Assembly: GCF_900111835.1 (NCBI RefSeq)
Contig: NZ_FOJP01000002.1
Span: forward strand, 173,503 to 237,502
Direction: 5' to 3'
DNA from: Metapseudomonas otitidis
GTDB taxonomy: Bacteria > Pseudomonadota > Gammaproteobacteria > Pseudomonadales > Pseudomonadaceae
DNA: 64,000 bases
The notes beneath the pieces were generated by a model that was given only the letters and a program-made list of their open reading frames with translations, was not told the origin of the DNA and ran no database searches. This document shows, one piece after another, positions 35,120 to 43,810 of this stretch (position 1 is the first letter of the stretch; every line of letters starts with the position of its first letter). The position numbers were made by a program, and so were the translations under genes.

Positions 35120-36379
35120 ATGCGCGTTGTCCTTTCTTACCGTGGCGTTGTTTCCGGGCTGATCCTCGCGCTGGCGGCGCTGCCCCTGCCTGGCCGGGCG
35201 GACGAGGTGTCGGCCCCGGCGGTGGAGATCCCGGTGTGGAACCGCAGCTGGGTCGGCACCCTGGGCACCAAGACGGTGGAGGTGTCCCTGCAGCGTGTGG
35301 CCGATGGCCTGCGCGGCCGTTATTGCTACCAGCCTTGCAGCAACCAGACGCGCGACGTGCTCAGGCTCAGCGGGCGTATCGCCGGCGAGGGGGCCGAGCT
35401 GGGCGAGTCCGACAGCAGCCGTGCCAACGTGGCGACAGGGACCTGGCGCATCACCTCGCTGGAGAAGGGCCTGACCGGCACCTGGATTTCGCCCAACGGC
35501 AAGCGCTCGCTGCCCCTGGCCCTGCGCCCGGCCACTGCCGAGGACGCGCTGGAGGCGCGCTTCCCCTTCGAGCTGCGCCTGGTGGCGGACGCACCGCCCG
35601 AGGAGGAGGGCGACGGTTGCCCCACGCCGCCGATGGTCTCGGCCATCCGCCTGTACAAGGACGGCCAGCTGGTGCAGACCCTGGCCACCGAGTCCCAGGG
35701 CACCTGCGGGATGTTCACGCCCTCGCTGATCGACGCCAACTTCGACGGCTGGCCGGACCTGACCATCGCCCAGTTCCTCCCGGCCGGCCCCAACATCCCC
35801 CACCAGACCTGGCTCTACGACCCGGCCACCGGCCGCTATGTCGACGCCCCGCCCATGCTGCAGGACATCAGCTCGGCGGAGTTCGATCCGGTCCACCGCA
35901 TCGTCTACACCTACTGGCGCGCCAGTTGCTGCGAGCACGGCGTTTCCACCTACCGCTGGCAGGACGGCGACGTGCAGGAAGTGGACTCCCGCAGCAGCTA
36001 CCTGCTGCCGCTGATCGACGGCGACAAGCGGCGCCTGTGCTACGTCATACCCAGCTACGGCGACGGCTTCATCGAATACAGCAGCCGGGTGGAGCAGGGC
36101 GACGACGGCCGCCTGCACCTGCGCGGGCTCGACCCCGCGTCTTGCGACATGGATGAAGGCAATTTCCTCGAACGCACCTACATCGAGGTCTGGAAACCCG
36201 CGCCGCCCGGCCAGCCGCCGACCCTGCTGCGCACCGAGGAAACCACCTGGAAACCGGTGCAGACCGCCGCCGGCCAGCGCTACTGCCCTGAAGTGCCGTA
36301 CTACGACAACGGCCTCATCCGCCGCGTGCTGAACGACAACCCGGACCTGTGCAGCGAACAGAACCCGCTACAGCCCTGA
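35120..36379 (+). CDS. Secreted FG-GAP-like/XAC2610-type protein
   Basis: 419 residues with a signal peptide (LILALAALPLPGRADE). The middle has SLIDANFDGWPDLTIAQFLP, a calcium-loop repeat as in FG-GAP and XAC2610-related proteins, and then YDPATGRYVDAPPMLQDISS. Many cysteines are spaced through the protein (YCYQPCS, GDGCPTP, GTCGMF, SCCEHG), suggesting a disulfide-rich periplasmic or outer-surface protein. ATG 35120 follows GGAGG closely. No enzymatic motif seen. Confidence 0.8.
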   Translation: MRVVLSYRGVVSGLILALAALPLPGRADEVSAPAVEIPVWNRSWVGTLGTKTVEVSLQRVADGLRGRYCYQPCSNQTRDVLRLSGRIAGEGAELGESDSSRANVATGTWRITSLEKGLTGTWISPNGKRSLPLALRPATAEDALEARFPFELRLVADAPPEEEGDGCPTPPMVSAIRLYKDGQLVQTLATESQGTCGMFTPSLIDANFDGWPDLTIAQFLPAGPNIPHQTWLYDPATGRYVDAPPMLQDISSAEFDPVHRIVYTYWRASCCEHGVSTYRWQDGDVQEVDSRSSYLLPLIDGDKRRLCYVIPSYGDGFIEYSSRVEQGDDGRLHLRGLDPASCDMDEGNFLERTYIEVWKPAPPGQPPTLLRTEETTWKPVQTAAGQRYCPEVPYYDNGLIRRVLNDNPDLCSEQNPLQP

Positions 36380-36405
36380 CCTCGTGCCCCGGCAGCAGCC
36401 CGGCG

Positions 36406-36600
36406 CATCCCTGGGCTGAAGCCCAGGCTACGGGGGGTTCCAGGCGGGTGGGTGAGCGGCGCTTCACCCCTCCACCGCGAACTCCCAGGCGTGGCTCTGC
36501 GTAGCCGGACTTCAGTCCGGGATGGTGCCGAGCCTGTGCCTGGGTACAGCGCGGTGTCTCCCCGGGCTGAAGCCCGGGCTACGGGTGTTTCCGGGCCACC
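36406..36600. repeat. Palindromic intergenic repeats, left block
   Basis: Alternating palindromic units: type B at 36410-36433 (CCTGGGCTGAAGCCCAGG), type A at 36501-36522 (CCGGACTTCAGTCCGG), and type B at 36561-36585 (CCCGGGCTGAAGCCCGGG). Common spacer sequences lie between them (GGCGGGTGGGTGAGCGGCGC, CCAGGCGTGGCTCTGCGTAG). They look like composite REP/BIME-type elements and fill the 310-bp gap before the small gene at 36690. Confidence 0.85.
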
Positions 36601-36689
36601 AAGGAGACGGGTAGGGTGGATTGCGCTTTTTCCCTCCACCTTGGAAGGTCATGACACAAGCCCACGGGATCTGAACCACAGGAGACGAT

Positions 36690-37193
36690 ATGCATTGGAT
36701 TCAGGTAATCATCGGCCCGCTTGAAACGTTGACGGCAGCACGCCGGGAGTTGCCTGCGGCGGTGGTTTGTCCGCTGCGGCAGGGGTTCGCGCTGATACCG
36801 ATCACGGACGAGGTCGAGGCTGCGCTGCGGGTGCGTGGGGACCAGGCCCAGGCGGTTCGTCCCCATTCCGGCGAGATGGCTGTCGGCGTGGCCCGGCTTG
36901 CCGCCGAGCTCTCGGAGGCCGGGCCCATCGTCTACGCCGCCACCTACATCCACGGCGGCACCGGAGGGCAGGATGCCATTGCCTGGCTCGGCGGCCAGGT
37001 GGTGATCAACCTGGGGGACGACGAGGACGCCATGTCTCCCTGGCCGGACTCCCCCATCAGCCGGGTGTTGCGCCATGTCGGTGTTGTCGCGGCCGAGGGC
37101 GAGGACGAGTTCGACGCCCTTGGGTTGGGGAGTCACCGAAGCAACGAGGCCTGGGCAAAGGAGGCTGCCTTGGACGGTGCGCAGGGCGGGTAA
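36690..37193 (+). CDS. Hypothetical protein bracketed by repeats
   Basis: 167 residues, soluble, ribosome site AGGAG 7 nt before ATG. It has segments such as PIVYAATYIHGGTGGQDAIA and WLGGQVVINLGDD, an alternating pattern without a known motif. The gene is alone between two blocks of the same palindromic repeat. I do not recognise the family. Nothing suggests transfer except its isolated position. Confidence 0.7.
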   Translation: MHWIQVIIGPLETLTAARRELPAAVVCPLRQGFALIPITDEVEAALRVRGDQAQAVRPHSGEMAVGVARLAAELSEAGPIVYAATYIHGGTGGQDAIAWLGGQVVINLGDDEDAMSPWPDSPISRVLRHVGVVAAEGEDEFDALGLGSHRSNEAWAKEAALDGAQGG

Positions 37194-37209
37194 CACTTCA
37201 CTGTGAAAC

Positions 37210-37530
37210 ACCCAGGCGTGGCTCTGCGTAGCGCGGACTTCAGTCCGGGAAGGGTGCCGAGCTGTGCCTGGGTACAGTCCGGCGCATCCCTGGGCTGAAG
37301 CCCAGGCTACGGGCGTTTCCAGGCGGGTGGGGTGAGCGGCGCTTCACCCCTCCATCATGAGCCTCCAGGCGTGGCTTTGCGTAGCCCGGACTTCAGTCCG
37401 GGAAGGGTGCCGAGCCTGTGCCCGGATACAGCGCGGTGTATCCCCGGGCTGAAGCCCGGGCTACGGGTGTTTCCAGGTGGGTAGGGGGGGATGGCGCTTC
37501 ATCCATCCACCGTGAAACACCTAGGTGTGG
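37210..37530. repeat. Palindromic intergenic repeats, right block
   Basis: Type A units at 37228-37250 and 37381-37403, and type B units at 37289-37313 and 37443-37467, spaced about 150 bp apart with nearly identical linkers (GTGCCGAGCCTGTGCC, GAGCGGCGCTTCACCCCTCC). The A-B order repeats as in the left block. This fills the 387-bp gap before the next gene. Confidence 0.85.
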
Positions 37531-37580
37531 CCCGGGGAAGGCGGGGGCGGGCCCGGCCTTCCGAGGCTGGCGTGCCTGGC

Positions 37581-38117
37581 TTACTTGACGGGGTAGTCCC
37601 GGCCCCACAGGCGCACGGTCTTGGGTCCTTCCACCGGACCCTGGAAGACGAATTTCTGCCGAACACCGGTCTTGGGCGGGACGGTGACTTCCTCGGGGTT
37701 GTCCATCGGCGTCAGGTTGCTGGAGTAGTCGTCCTGGTCGATGGCCAGCAGGGCGCCGTTGTAGGTCAGGTTGATCAGTCGGATCGGCTTGTCGGTGAGG
37801 TTCTTGAAGCCGAACAGGACACTGAGGTTCTCATCCTGGGCTTCGGTCTTGAGCAGGTGGACCTCGATCTTGCCGTCCAGTTGGTCCAGCTGGGAGATCA
37901 CCAGGGCGCCGTCCGCGCCCTGGGCGGACTGGCGGCCTTCGGTGATGCCTTCGGAGGCGCCGCCAAGGAGGTTCTTGCCGGCCGAGATGGCGGCGGAAAC
38001 GGCGGCCTTGGCCGAGTCCTTGATGGGGCTGCCGGCGTCGGTCGGCTCTTCGGCGGTGGCGCTGCCTGCGCCTAGCAGCAGTGCCAGTGCCAGGCTGGCC
38101 CTGGAGGAAATGCCCAT
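37581..38117 (-). CDS. Secreted hypothetical protein
   Basis: 178 residues with signal peptide (LALALLLGAGSATAEE). After a helical, alanine-rich section (IKDSAKAAVSAAISAGKNLL) there is a beta-type domain (SVLFGFKNLTDKPIRLINLT and FVFQGPVEGPKTVRLWGRDY). This layout resembles periplasmic adaptor or chaperone-like Ig folds but no family is assignable. Confidence 0.75.
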   Translation of the reverse strand: MGISSRASLALALLLGAGSATAEEPTDAGSPIKDSAKAAVSAAISAGKNLLGGASEGITEGRQSAQGADGALVISQLDQLDGKIEVHLLKTEAQDENLSVLFGFKNLTDKPIRLINLTYNGALLAIDQDDYSSNLTPMDNPEEVTVPPKTGVRQKFVFQGPVEGPKTVRLWGRDYPVK

Positions 38118-38290
38118 GGTGTTGCTCCTTTTTCAGCGTTGCCGGGCGACGGCTCGGCACCCGCGTTCGTGGGCGGTTTTTAGCACAGGCCCCGGGTCTG
38201 CGCAGCCCGGCCCCCGGCGCCATCCGCCGCTTTTACGAACTCCATCGCAGCCTGCCGGGGAAACCGCACCGGCCGGGGCGGGCGGCCCTG

Positions 38291-41200
38291 TCAGTCTTCC
38301 CGGATGCGGTACCAGGTGACGTACAGCGCCGGCAGGAAGAACAGCGTCAGCAGTGTCGCGGCGATGATCCCGCCGATCATGGCGAAGGCCATCGGTCCCC
38401 AGAACACTTCGCGGGCGATGGGGATCATGCCCAGGCTGGCGGCGGCGGCGGTCAGCAGGATCGGCCGGGTGCGGTGGTGGGTGGCTTCGATCACGGCCTT
38501 CCAGGGGGAGCGGCCTTCGGCCTCGAAGGCGTCGATCTGGGTCACCAGGATCACCGAGTTGCGGATGATGATGCCGATCAGCGCGAGGATCCCGAGGATC
38601 GCCACGAAGCCCATGGGCGTGCCGGTGGGCAGCAGGGCGGCGACCACGCCGATCAGCCCCAGCGGGGCGACGCTGGCCACCAGCAGGGTCTTCTGCACGC
38701 TCTGCAGCTGGATCATCAGGAAGGTGGCCATGAGAAACAGCATCAACGGCACCACCCGGCCGATGGGCCCTTGGGCCTTGCCGCTCTCCTCGATGGTGCC
38801 GCCGGCAGCCAGCCGGTAGTTGGCCGGCAGCTTGGCGGCGAAGCCGTCGATGTCCGGCCGGAGCACCTTCACCAGGTCGGTGGGCTGGACGTCGTCGGTG
38901 ATGCTGGCCTTGAGGGTGATGGTGGGCTTGCGGTCGCGCCGCCACACCAGCGGCTGCTCCAGTTCGTAGCCGACGCGGGCGAAGGCCTTGAGCGGGATGG
39001 AGGTGCCGCTGGCGTTGACCATCTGCAGGTTCTCGATGGTTTCCGGCGAACTGCGTTCCTCGCGCCCGGAGCGGCCGACCACGTCGATCAGGAAGATGTC
39101 GTCGCGCACCTGGGTCACGGTGGTGCCGGTGACCACGCTGTTGAGCATCTGCGCCACGTCCTCGGAGCCGAGGCCCAGCTGGCGCAGCTTGTCCTGGGCG
39201 ATCTCGATGCGCAGCACCTTACCCGGCTCGTTCCAGTCGTAGATGATCTCGCCGATGTGCGGGTTGCCGTCCAGCAGGGCGGCGAGCTGCATGGCGTAGT
39301 CGCGCACCTTGTCCACGTCCGGGCCGCTGATGCGGTACTGGATCGGCCGCCCCACCGGTGGCCCCATCTCCAGCGGCTGCACGTAGCTGCTGATGCCGAC
39401 GAAGTCGCGGCGCAGGTGCTCGCGCAGGCGGCCCGCCAGGCGCTCGCGGGCTTCCAGGTCGCGGGCGACGATCACCAGCTGGCCGTAGAAGGGGTTCTGC
39501 AGCTGCTGGTCCAGGGGGAGGTAGAAGCGCACAGCGCCCTGGCCGACGTAGGCGCTCCAGCGCGAGACGTCTTCGTCGTCCTTGAGCTGCGCTTCGACCC
39601 GGTCCATCACCCGGCGCGTTTCGTCGATGCTGCTGTTCTGCGGCAGGTTCAGGTCCACCAGCAGCTCGGGCCGGTCGGAGGCGGGGAAGAACTGCTGCTG
39701 GACGAACTGCAGCAGGTACAGCGACACCCCCAGCAGCCCGAGGGTGACCACCAGGGTCAGCAGGTTGCGGCGCATGGCCCGCTGCAGCCAGCGGTCGAAG
39801 AAGCCGAACAGCCGGCTCTTCTTCTCCGCAGGCTGCTTGAGCGTCCTGGGCAGGATGTGCACGGCGATCACCGGGGCGAACAGCACGGCGACGATCCACG
39901 AGAGGATCAGCGCCACGGCGATCACCGCGAACAGGGTGAAGGTGTATTCCCCCGCCGAGCTGGCGTTGAGGCCGATGGGCACGAAGCCGGCGATGGTCAC
40001 CAGGGTGCCGGTGAGCATGGGGAAGGCCGTGGAGCGGTAGGCGAAGGTGGCCGCTTCGTGCAGCGAGTCGCCCAGTTCCAGCCGGGTGACCATCATCTCC
40101 ACGGTGATCATCGCGTCGTCCACCAGCAGGCCGAGGGCGATGATCAGCGCGCCGAGGGAGATCCGCTGCATGGTGATGTCGGTGTATTCCATGAATACGA
40201 AGACCATCGCCAGCACCAGCGGGATGGAGCAGGCCACCACCAGCCCGGCGCGCACCCCGAGGCTGACGAAGCTCACCGCGAGGACGATGACGATGGCCTC
40301 GAACAGGGCGCTGGTGAAGCCGCCCACGGCCTTCTCCACCACCTCGGCCTGGTTCGACACCGTGTGCACGCCGACGCCCACCGGCAGCTCGGCGGTGATC
40401 TGCTCCATGCGCTGGCGCAGCGCTTCGCCGAACTCCTGGATGTTGCCGCCCTTGCGCATGGCCACGGCCAGGCCGATGGCGGGCTGGCCGTTGTAGCGGA
40501 ACAGCGTGCTGGGCGGGTCGGTGTAGGTGCGCTGGATGTCCGCCAGGTCGGAGAGGCGGTAGAAACGGTCGTTCACCCGCAGGTTCACCGCGGCCAGGTC
40601 GGCCTCGGAGCGGAACTCGCTGTTGGTGCGCACCGAGATGCGCTCGGGCCCGGCCTCGATCACGCCGGAGGGCGTCACCGCGTTCTGCTGGCGCAGGCTG
40701 TCCAGCACCTGGCGCTGGTCGATGCCCAGGGCGGCGAGCTTGCGGGTGGAGAAGTTGAGGTAGATGACCTCGCTCTGAGCGCCGATCAGTTCCACCTTGC
40801 CCAGGTTGTCCACGCTGCGGATGTCCAGCCGGGCCTTCTCCACGTAGTCACGCAGCTGGCGGAAGCTCAGGCCGTCGGCGGTGAAGGCGTAGACGCTGCC
40901 GAACACGTCGCCGAATTCGTCGTTGAACGCGGGGCCCTGCAGGCCCTGGGGGAAGTCGCCGCGGATGTCGTTGATCTTCTTGCGCACCTGGTACCAGATG
41001 TCCGGGATCGCCTTGCCGCTGGTGGTGTCCTTCAGGTAGACGAACACCGTCGCTTCGCCCGGCCGCGTGTAGCTCTTCACGTAGTCCAGGCTGTCCAGCT
41101 CCTCCAGCTTCTTCTCGATACGGTCGGTGACCTGCAGCAGCGTGTCGTCCACCGTGGCGCCCGGCCAGCGGGCCTGGATCACCATGGTCTTGATGGTGAA

Positions 41201-41368
41201 GGAGGGGTCTTCCTCGCGGCCCAGGTTGAAGTAGGAGAACACCCCCATCACCAGCGACACGACCATCAGGTACCAGACGAACGAGGGGTGTCGCAGCGCC
41301 CATTCGGAGAGGTTGAAGCCGGCCTTGCCGGTGTCGCCGCGCGGGCGGTCCCTGTGCTGCTCGCTCAC
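38291..41368 (-). CDS. triC: RND efflux transporter, TriC-like
   Basis: 1025 residues, the length of hydrophobe/amphiphile exporter RND pumps. The two halves each carry the large periplasmic loops and the conserved intramembrane stretch (GLLVDDAMITVEMM, and in the second half GIIIRNSVILVTQID). The TM4 aspartate pair seen in the AcrB family is replaced by one aspartate pair in LLVDDA; proton relay is still plausible. It follows two membrane-fusion genes with 4-bp overlap, the arrangement of Pseudomonas triABC, which needs both fusion proteins. No outer-membrane channel gene is in the operon, as for triABC. By family it exports triclosan-like and other lipophilic drugs; the actual substrates are unknown. 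Confidence 0.85.
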   Translation of the reverse strand: MSEQHRDRPRGDTGKAGFNLSEWALRHPSFVWYLMVVSLVMGVFSYFNLGREEDPSFTIKTMVIQARWPGATVDDTLLQVTDRIEKKLEELDSLDYVKSYTRPGEATVFVYLKDTTSGKAIPDIWYQVRKKINDIRGDFPQGLQGPAFNDEFGDVFGSVYAFTADGLSFRQLRDYVEKARLDIRSVDNLGKVELIGAQSEVIYLNFSTRKLAALGIDQRQVLDSLRQQNAVTPSGVIEAGPERISVRTNSEFRSEADLAAVNLRVNDRFYRLSDLADIQRTYTDPPSTLFRYNGQPAIGLAVAMRKGGNIQEFGEALRQRMEQITAELPVGVGVHTVSNQAEVVEKAVGGFTSALFEAIVIVLAVSFVSLGVRAGLVVACSIPLVLAMVFVFMEYTDITMQRISLGALIIALGLLVDDAMITVEMMVTRLELGDSLHEAATFAYRSTAFPMLTGTLVTIAGFVPIGLNASSAGEYTFTLFAVIAVALILSWIVAVLFAPVIAVHILPRTLKQPAEKKSRLFGFFDRWLQRAMRRNLLTLVVTLGLLGVSLYLLQFVQQQFFPASDRPELLVDLNLPQNSSIDETRRVMDRVEAQLKDDEDVSRWSAYVGQGAVRFYLPLDQQLQNPFYGQLVIVARDLEARERLAGRLREHLRRDFVGISSYVQPLEMGPPVGRPIQYRISGPDVDKVRDYAMQLAALLDGNPHIGEIIYDWNEPGKVLRIEIAQDKLRQLGLGSEDVAQMLNSVVTGTTVTQVRDDIFLIDVVGRSGREERSSPETIENLQMVNASGTSIPLKAFARVGYELEQPLVWRRDRKPTITLKASITDDVQPTDLVKVLRPDIDGFAAKLPANYRLAAGGTIEESGKAQGPIGRVVPLMLFLMATFLMIQLQSVQKTLLVASVAPLGLIGVVAALLPTGTPMGFVAILGILALIGIIIRNSVILVTQIDAFEAEGRSPWKAVIEATHHRTRPILLTAAAASLGMIPIAREVFWGPMAFAMIGGIIAATLLTLFFLPALYVTWYRIRED

Positions 41369-42441
41369 GGTTGCGCTCCTTCGTCCATCTTCACCTCCTG
41401 GCCCTCTTTCAAGCTGTTCACGCCGGCGCTGACGACCCGTTCGCCGTCGGCCAGCCCGCTGCCGACCGTGACCTTGCCGTCCTGGTTGCGCAGCACCTCC
41501 ACGGTGCGGCGGTGTACCTGGCGTGCCTGCGGGTCCAGCACCCAGACCTGGGCCGGCCCGGTTGCGCGGGTATCGCCGATCAGTGCCGTGGCCGGCAGAT
41601 GGGTGCGTGGGGCGACCGGGCTGCTGAGCAGCACGCTGACGGTGCTGCCCAGGTGGAAGCTGGGCGGGGCCTCGTCCAGGGACAGGCGCAGGCGCCGGGT
41701 GCGGGTGGTGGCGTCGGCCTGGGGCGCCAGCTCCCGCACCGTGCCGGTGGTGCGCGCCTGCGGGTCGAGCTGGGCGCTTACCTCGAAGCGCGCGTCGGCG
41801 GGCAGGCGCTGGACCAGTTCATCCGGCAGGTCGACCACCGCTTCCTTCACGTCCGGGCGGACCAGGGTCACCACCTCCTGGCCGGCCTGCACCACCTGGC
41901 CGGCCTCGGCGTGCCATTGGGTGATGACGCCGGCGATGTCGCTGCGCAGCTCGGTGTAGCCCAGTTGGTCCTGGGCCCGGCGCACCGCCGAGTTGGCCTG
42001 GTCGAGGGTGGCGCGGCTGGTCTTCAGGCGGGTGCGGGCGCGGTCCAGGTTGGCCTGGGCGCCTACGCCACGGGCGAGCAGTTCGGCCTGGCGGCGCTCG
42101 TCGGCCTGGGCGTCGATCCACTCGGCCTCGGCGCGGGAGGCGTCGCCCTGGGCACTGAGCAGGGCGTTCTGCTGGTCGGTGGGGTCGAGGGTGGCGAGCA
42201 GGGTGCCGGTTTCCACGCTGTCGCCGACGTTCAGGGTGCGTGCGGCGATGCGGCCGTTGGTGCGAAAGCCCAGGGTCGTCTCGTAGCGGGCCTGGATGCT
42301 GCCGGCGAAGCGACCGACCTGATGGACGTCGTCGCTGCGCACGGTAACGTAGAGCACCGGGCGCGGCGCCGGGGCCTCGCCCGCCTCCTGGGAGCAGCCG
42401 GCCAGTGCGGCCAGTGCAAGGGCTGGCAGCCAGGGCTTCAT
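41365..42441 (-). CDS. triB: RND membrane-fusion protein, TriB-like
   Basis: 358 residues. A lipoprotein signal (LALAALAGCSQE, lipobox AGC) anchors it in the inner membrane. Then come the half-lipoyl motif (GRIAARTLNVGDSVETGTLL) and coiled hairpin, the second half-lipoyl (AGVITQWHAEAGQVVQAGQE) and beta-barrel. It overlaps both neighbours by 4 bp (ATGA), so the operon is translationally coupled. In the TriABC system the two fusion proteins are both needed and not interchangeable. Confidence 0.85.
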   Translation of the reverse strand: MKPWLPALALAALAGCSQEAGEAPAPRPVLYVTVRSDDVHQVGRFAGSIQARYETTLGFRTNGRIAARTLNVGDSVETGTLLATLDPTDQQNALLSAQGDASRAEAEWIDAQADERRQAELLARGVGAQANLDRARTRLKTSRATLDQANSAVRRAQDQLGYTELRSDIAGVITQWHAEAGQVVQAGQEVVTLVRPDVKEAVVDLPDELVQRLPADARFEVSAQLDPQARTTGTVRELAPQADATTRTRRLRLSLDEAPPSFHLGSTVSVLLSSPVAPRTHLPATALIGDTRATGPAQVWVLDPQARQVHRRTVEVLRNQDGKVTVGSGLADGERVVSAGVNSLKEGQEVKMDEGAQP

Positions 42442-43571
42442 GGGCGGGCCTCCGTCCGGGTGCGGGGCTCGGCGCTGGCGCTGTGCTCTACCGGCTCGGC
42501 GGCCTGTTCGTCACGGGCCACTTCCACCTTCTGCCCGGGGTGCAGCATCTGGCCGCCCGCCACCACGACCCGCTGCCCGGCGGACAGGCCTTCGCCGACG
42601 ATCACCCGTTCGCGGGCGTAGCTGACCCGGCCCACCGGTTGCAGGTGGGCGCGGTCCTCGTCGTCCAGCACCCACACCGCCGGGCTCCGGCCCTGCTTGA
42701 ACAGCGCCGACCAGGGCAGCACAACGCGGGGCTGCGCGGCCTGCGGCAGCTCGGCCCCCACCACGCTGCCCAGGCCCATGGCGGCAGGGACCCGGTCGAG
42801 GCCGACCTTCACCTTCAGCGTGCCGCTGCGGTCGTCGACGGTGGGAGTGACTTCGCGGATGCGACCTTCGACCCGCACGGTCGGGTCGGAGAGCAGGTGG
42901 ACGCTGACCGGCTGATCGCCCTGGTCGCCCTGGAACAGCGATTCGTAGACGTTGAACACGGCGTCCCGCTCGCCTTCGCCGGCCAGGGTGAAGATCGGCA
43001 GGGTGGCCTGCACCACCTGACCGACCTCGCCGCTGCGCTGGGTGATGACCCCGTCGGTGGAGGCCTTGAGTTCGGTGTAGGAGAGCTGGTCTTCGGCGGA
43101 GGCCTGCTGGGCAAGGGCGGCGTCCAGGGCGCTTTGTGCGGCACGGCGCTCGGCCTGGGCGCGGTCGTATTCGCTGCGGCTGGTGTAGCCCTTGGGCAGC
43201 AGTTGGCCCTGGCGCCTGAAGTCGACTTCGGCCAGGCGCAGCCGCGCCTGCTCGGCCGCGACGGCGGCGCGGGCGTTGTCCACCTGGGTGCGCAGCTCCT
43301 GCGGGTCGAGGCGGGCCAGGACCTGGCCGGCCTGCACCCGGTCGCCCACGTCGACATGGCGCTCGATGATCTTGCCGCCGACGCGGAAGGCCTGCTGCGC
43401 CTCGACCCGCGCCTGGATGTCGCCCACCACGCTGGGGCGCGGGGCGTAGTCGGTGCGGGTGGCCTCGCGCACCAGTACGCGGGGCAGGTGTTCCTGCGGT
43501 GTGTCCTGGCCGCAGCCGGCCAGTGCCAGCGTCGCCAGGCAGAACGCGAGTGTGGGCGTTCGGGTTGCCAT
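42438..43571 (-). CDS. triA: RND membrane-fusion protein, TriA-like
   Basis: 377 residues. Lipobox in LATLALAGCGQD; half-lipoyl motifs GGKIIERHVDVGDRVQAGQV and DGVITQRSGEVGQVVQATLP flank a coiled hairpin (ARAAVAAEQARLRLAEVDFR). ATG 43571 is used, with ATG 43583 an alternative. It is the first gene of a three-gene operon. No regulator gene is adjacent; a 5' gap of about 200 bp carries the aer terminator and should contain the promoter. Confidence 0.85.
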   Translation of the reverse strand: MATRTPTLAFCLATLALAGCGQDTPQEHLPRVLVREATRTDYAPRPSVVGDIQARVEAQQAFRVGGKIIERHVDVGDRVQAGQVLARLDPQELRTQVDNARAAVAAEQARLRLAEVDFRRQGQLLPKGYTSRSEYDRAQAERRAAQSALDAALAQQASAEDQLSYTELKASTDGVITQRSGEVGQVVQATLPIFTLAGEGERDAVFNVYESLFQGDQGDQPVSVHLLSDPTVRVEGRIREVTPTVDDRSGTLKVKVGLDRVPAAMGLGSVVGAELPQAAQPRVVLPWSALFKQGRSPAVWVLDDEDRAHLQPVGRVSYARERVIVGEGLSAGQRVVVAGGQMLHPGQKVEVARDEQAAEPVEHSASAEPRTRTEARP

Positions 43572-43767
43572 CCGTTTCCCCATCCTTGTCAGACTGCCGC
43601 GCCCACGCGAGCGCAGCGGGATACGAACTGTGAGTGGGGCGAAGCGGGAACGTTCAAGTGGAATCTTCAGGCCGGCGGCCCGACCCGGTGCGTATCTGCG
43701 GCGAAAAGACCTGTACGGCACCGGTCGAACGGGTCAGGGAGGCGCGGCGGCGAGCGGGCGGCGCAAC

Positions 43768-43792
43768 GAAAAAGAGCGCCCTGGGGCGCTCT
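43768..43792 (-). terminator. Rho-independent terminator of aer
   Basis: AGAGCGCC/GGCGCTCT, an 8-bp stem with a 4-nt loop, followed on the minus strand by five T. It lies 18 bp after the aer stop codon. Confidence 0.85.
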
Positions 43793-43810
43793 ATTTCGAC
43801 CGGGTGGGGT

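Noticed and set aside
36406..37530. Palindromes read as tRNA-like or attachment sites
   Set aside because: No tRNA cloverleaf or anticodon; the units recur seven times in this small region, so repeats are the better reading.
38081..41959. Long plus-strand open frame opposite triC
   Set aside because: Antisense shadow with Gln/His-rich composition; the RND pump on the minus strand explains the sequence.
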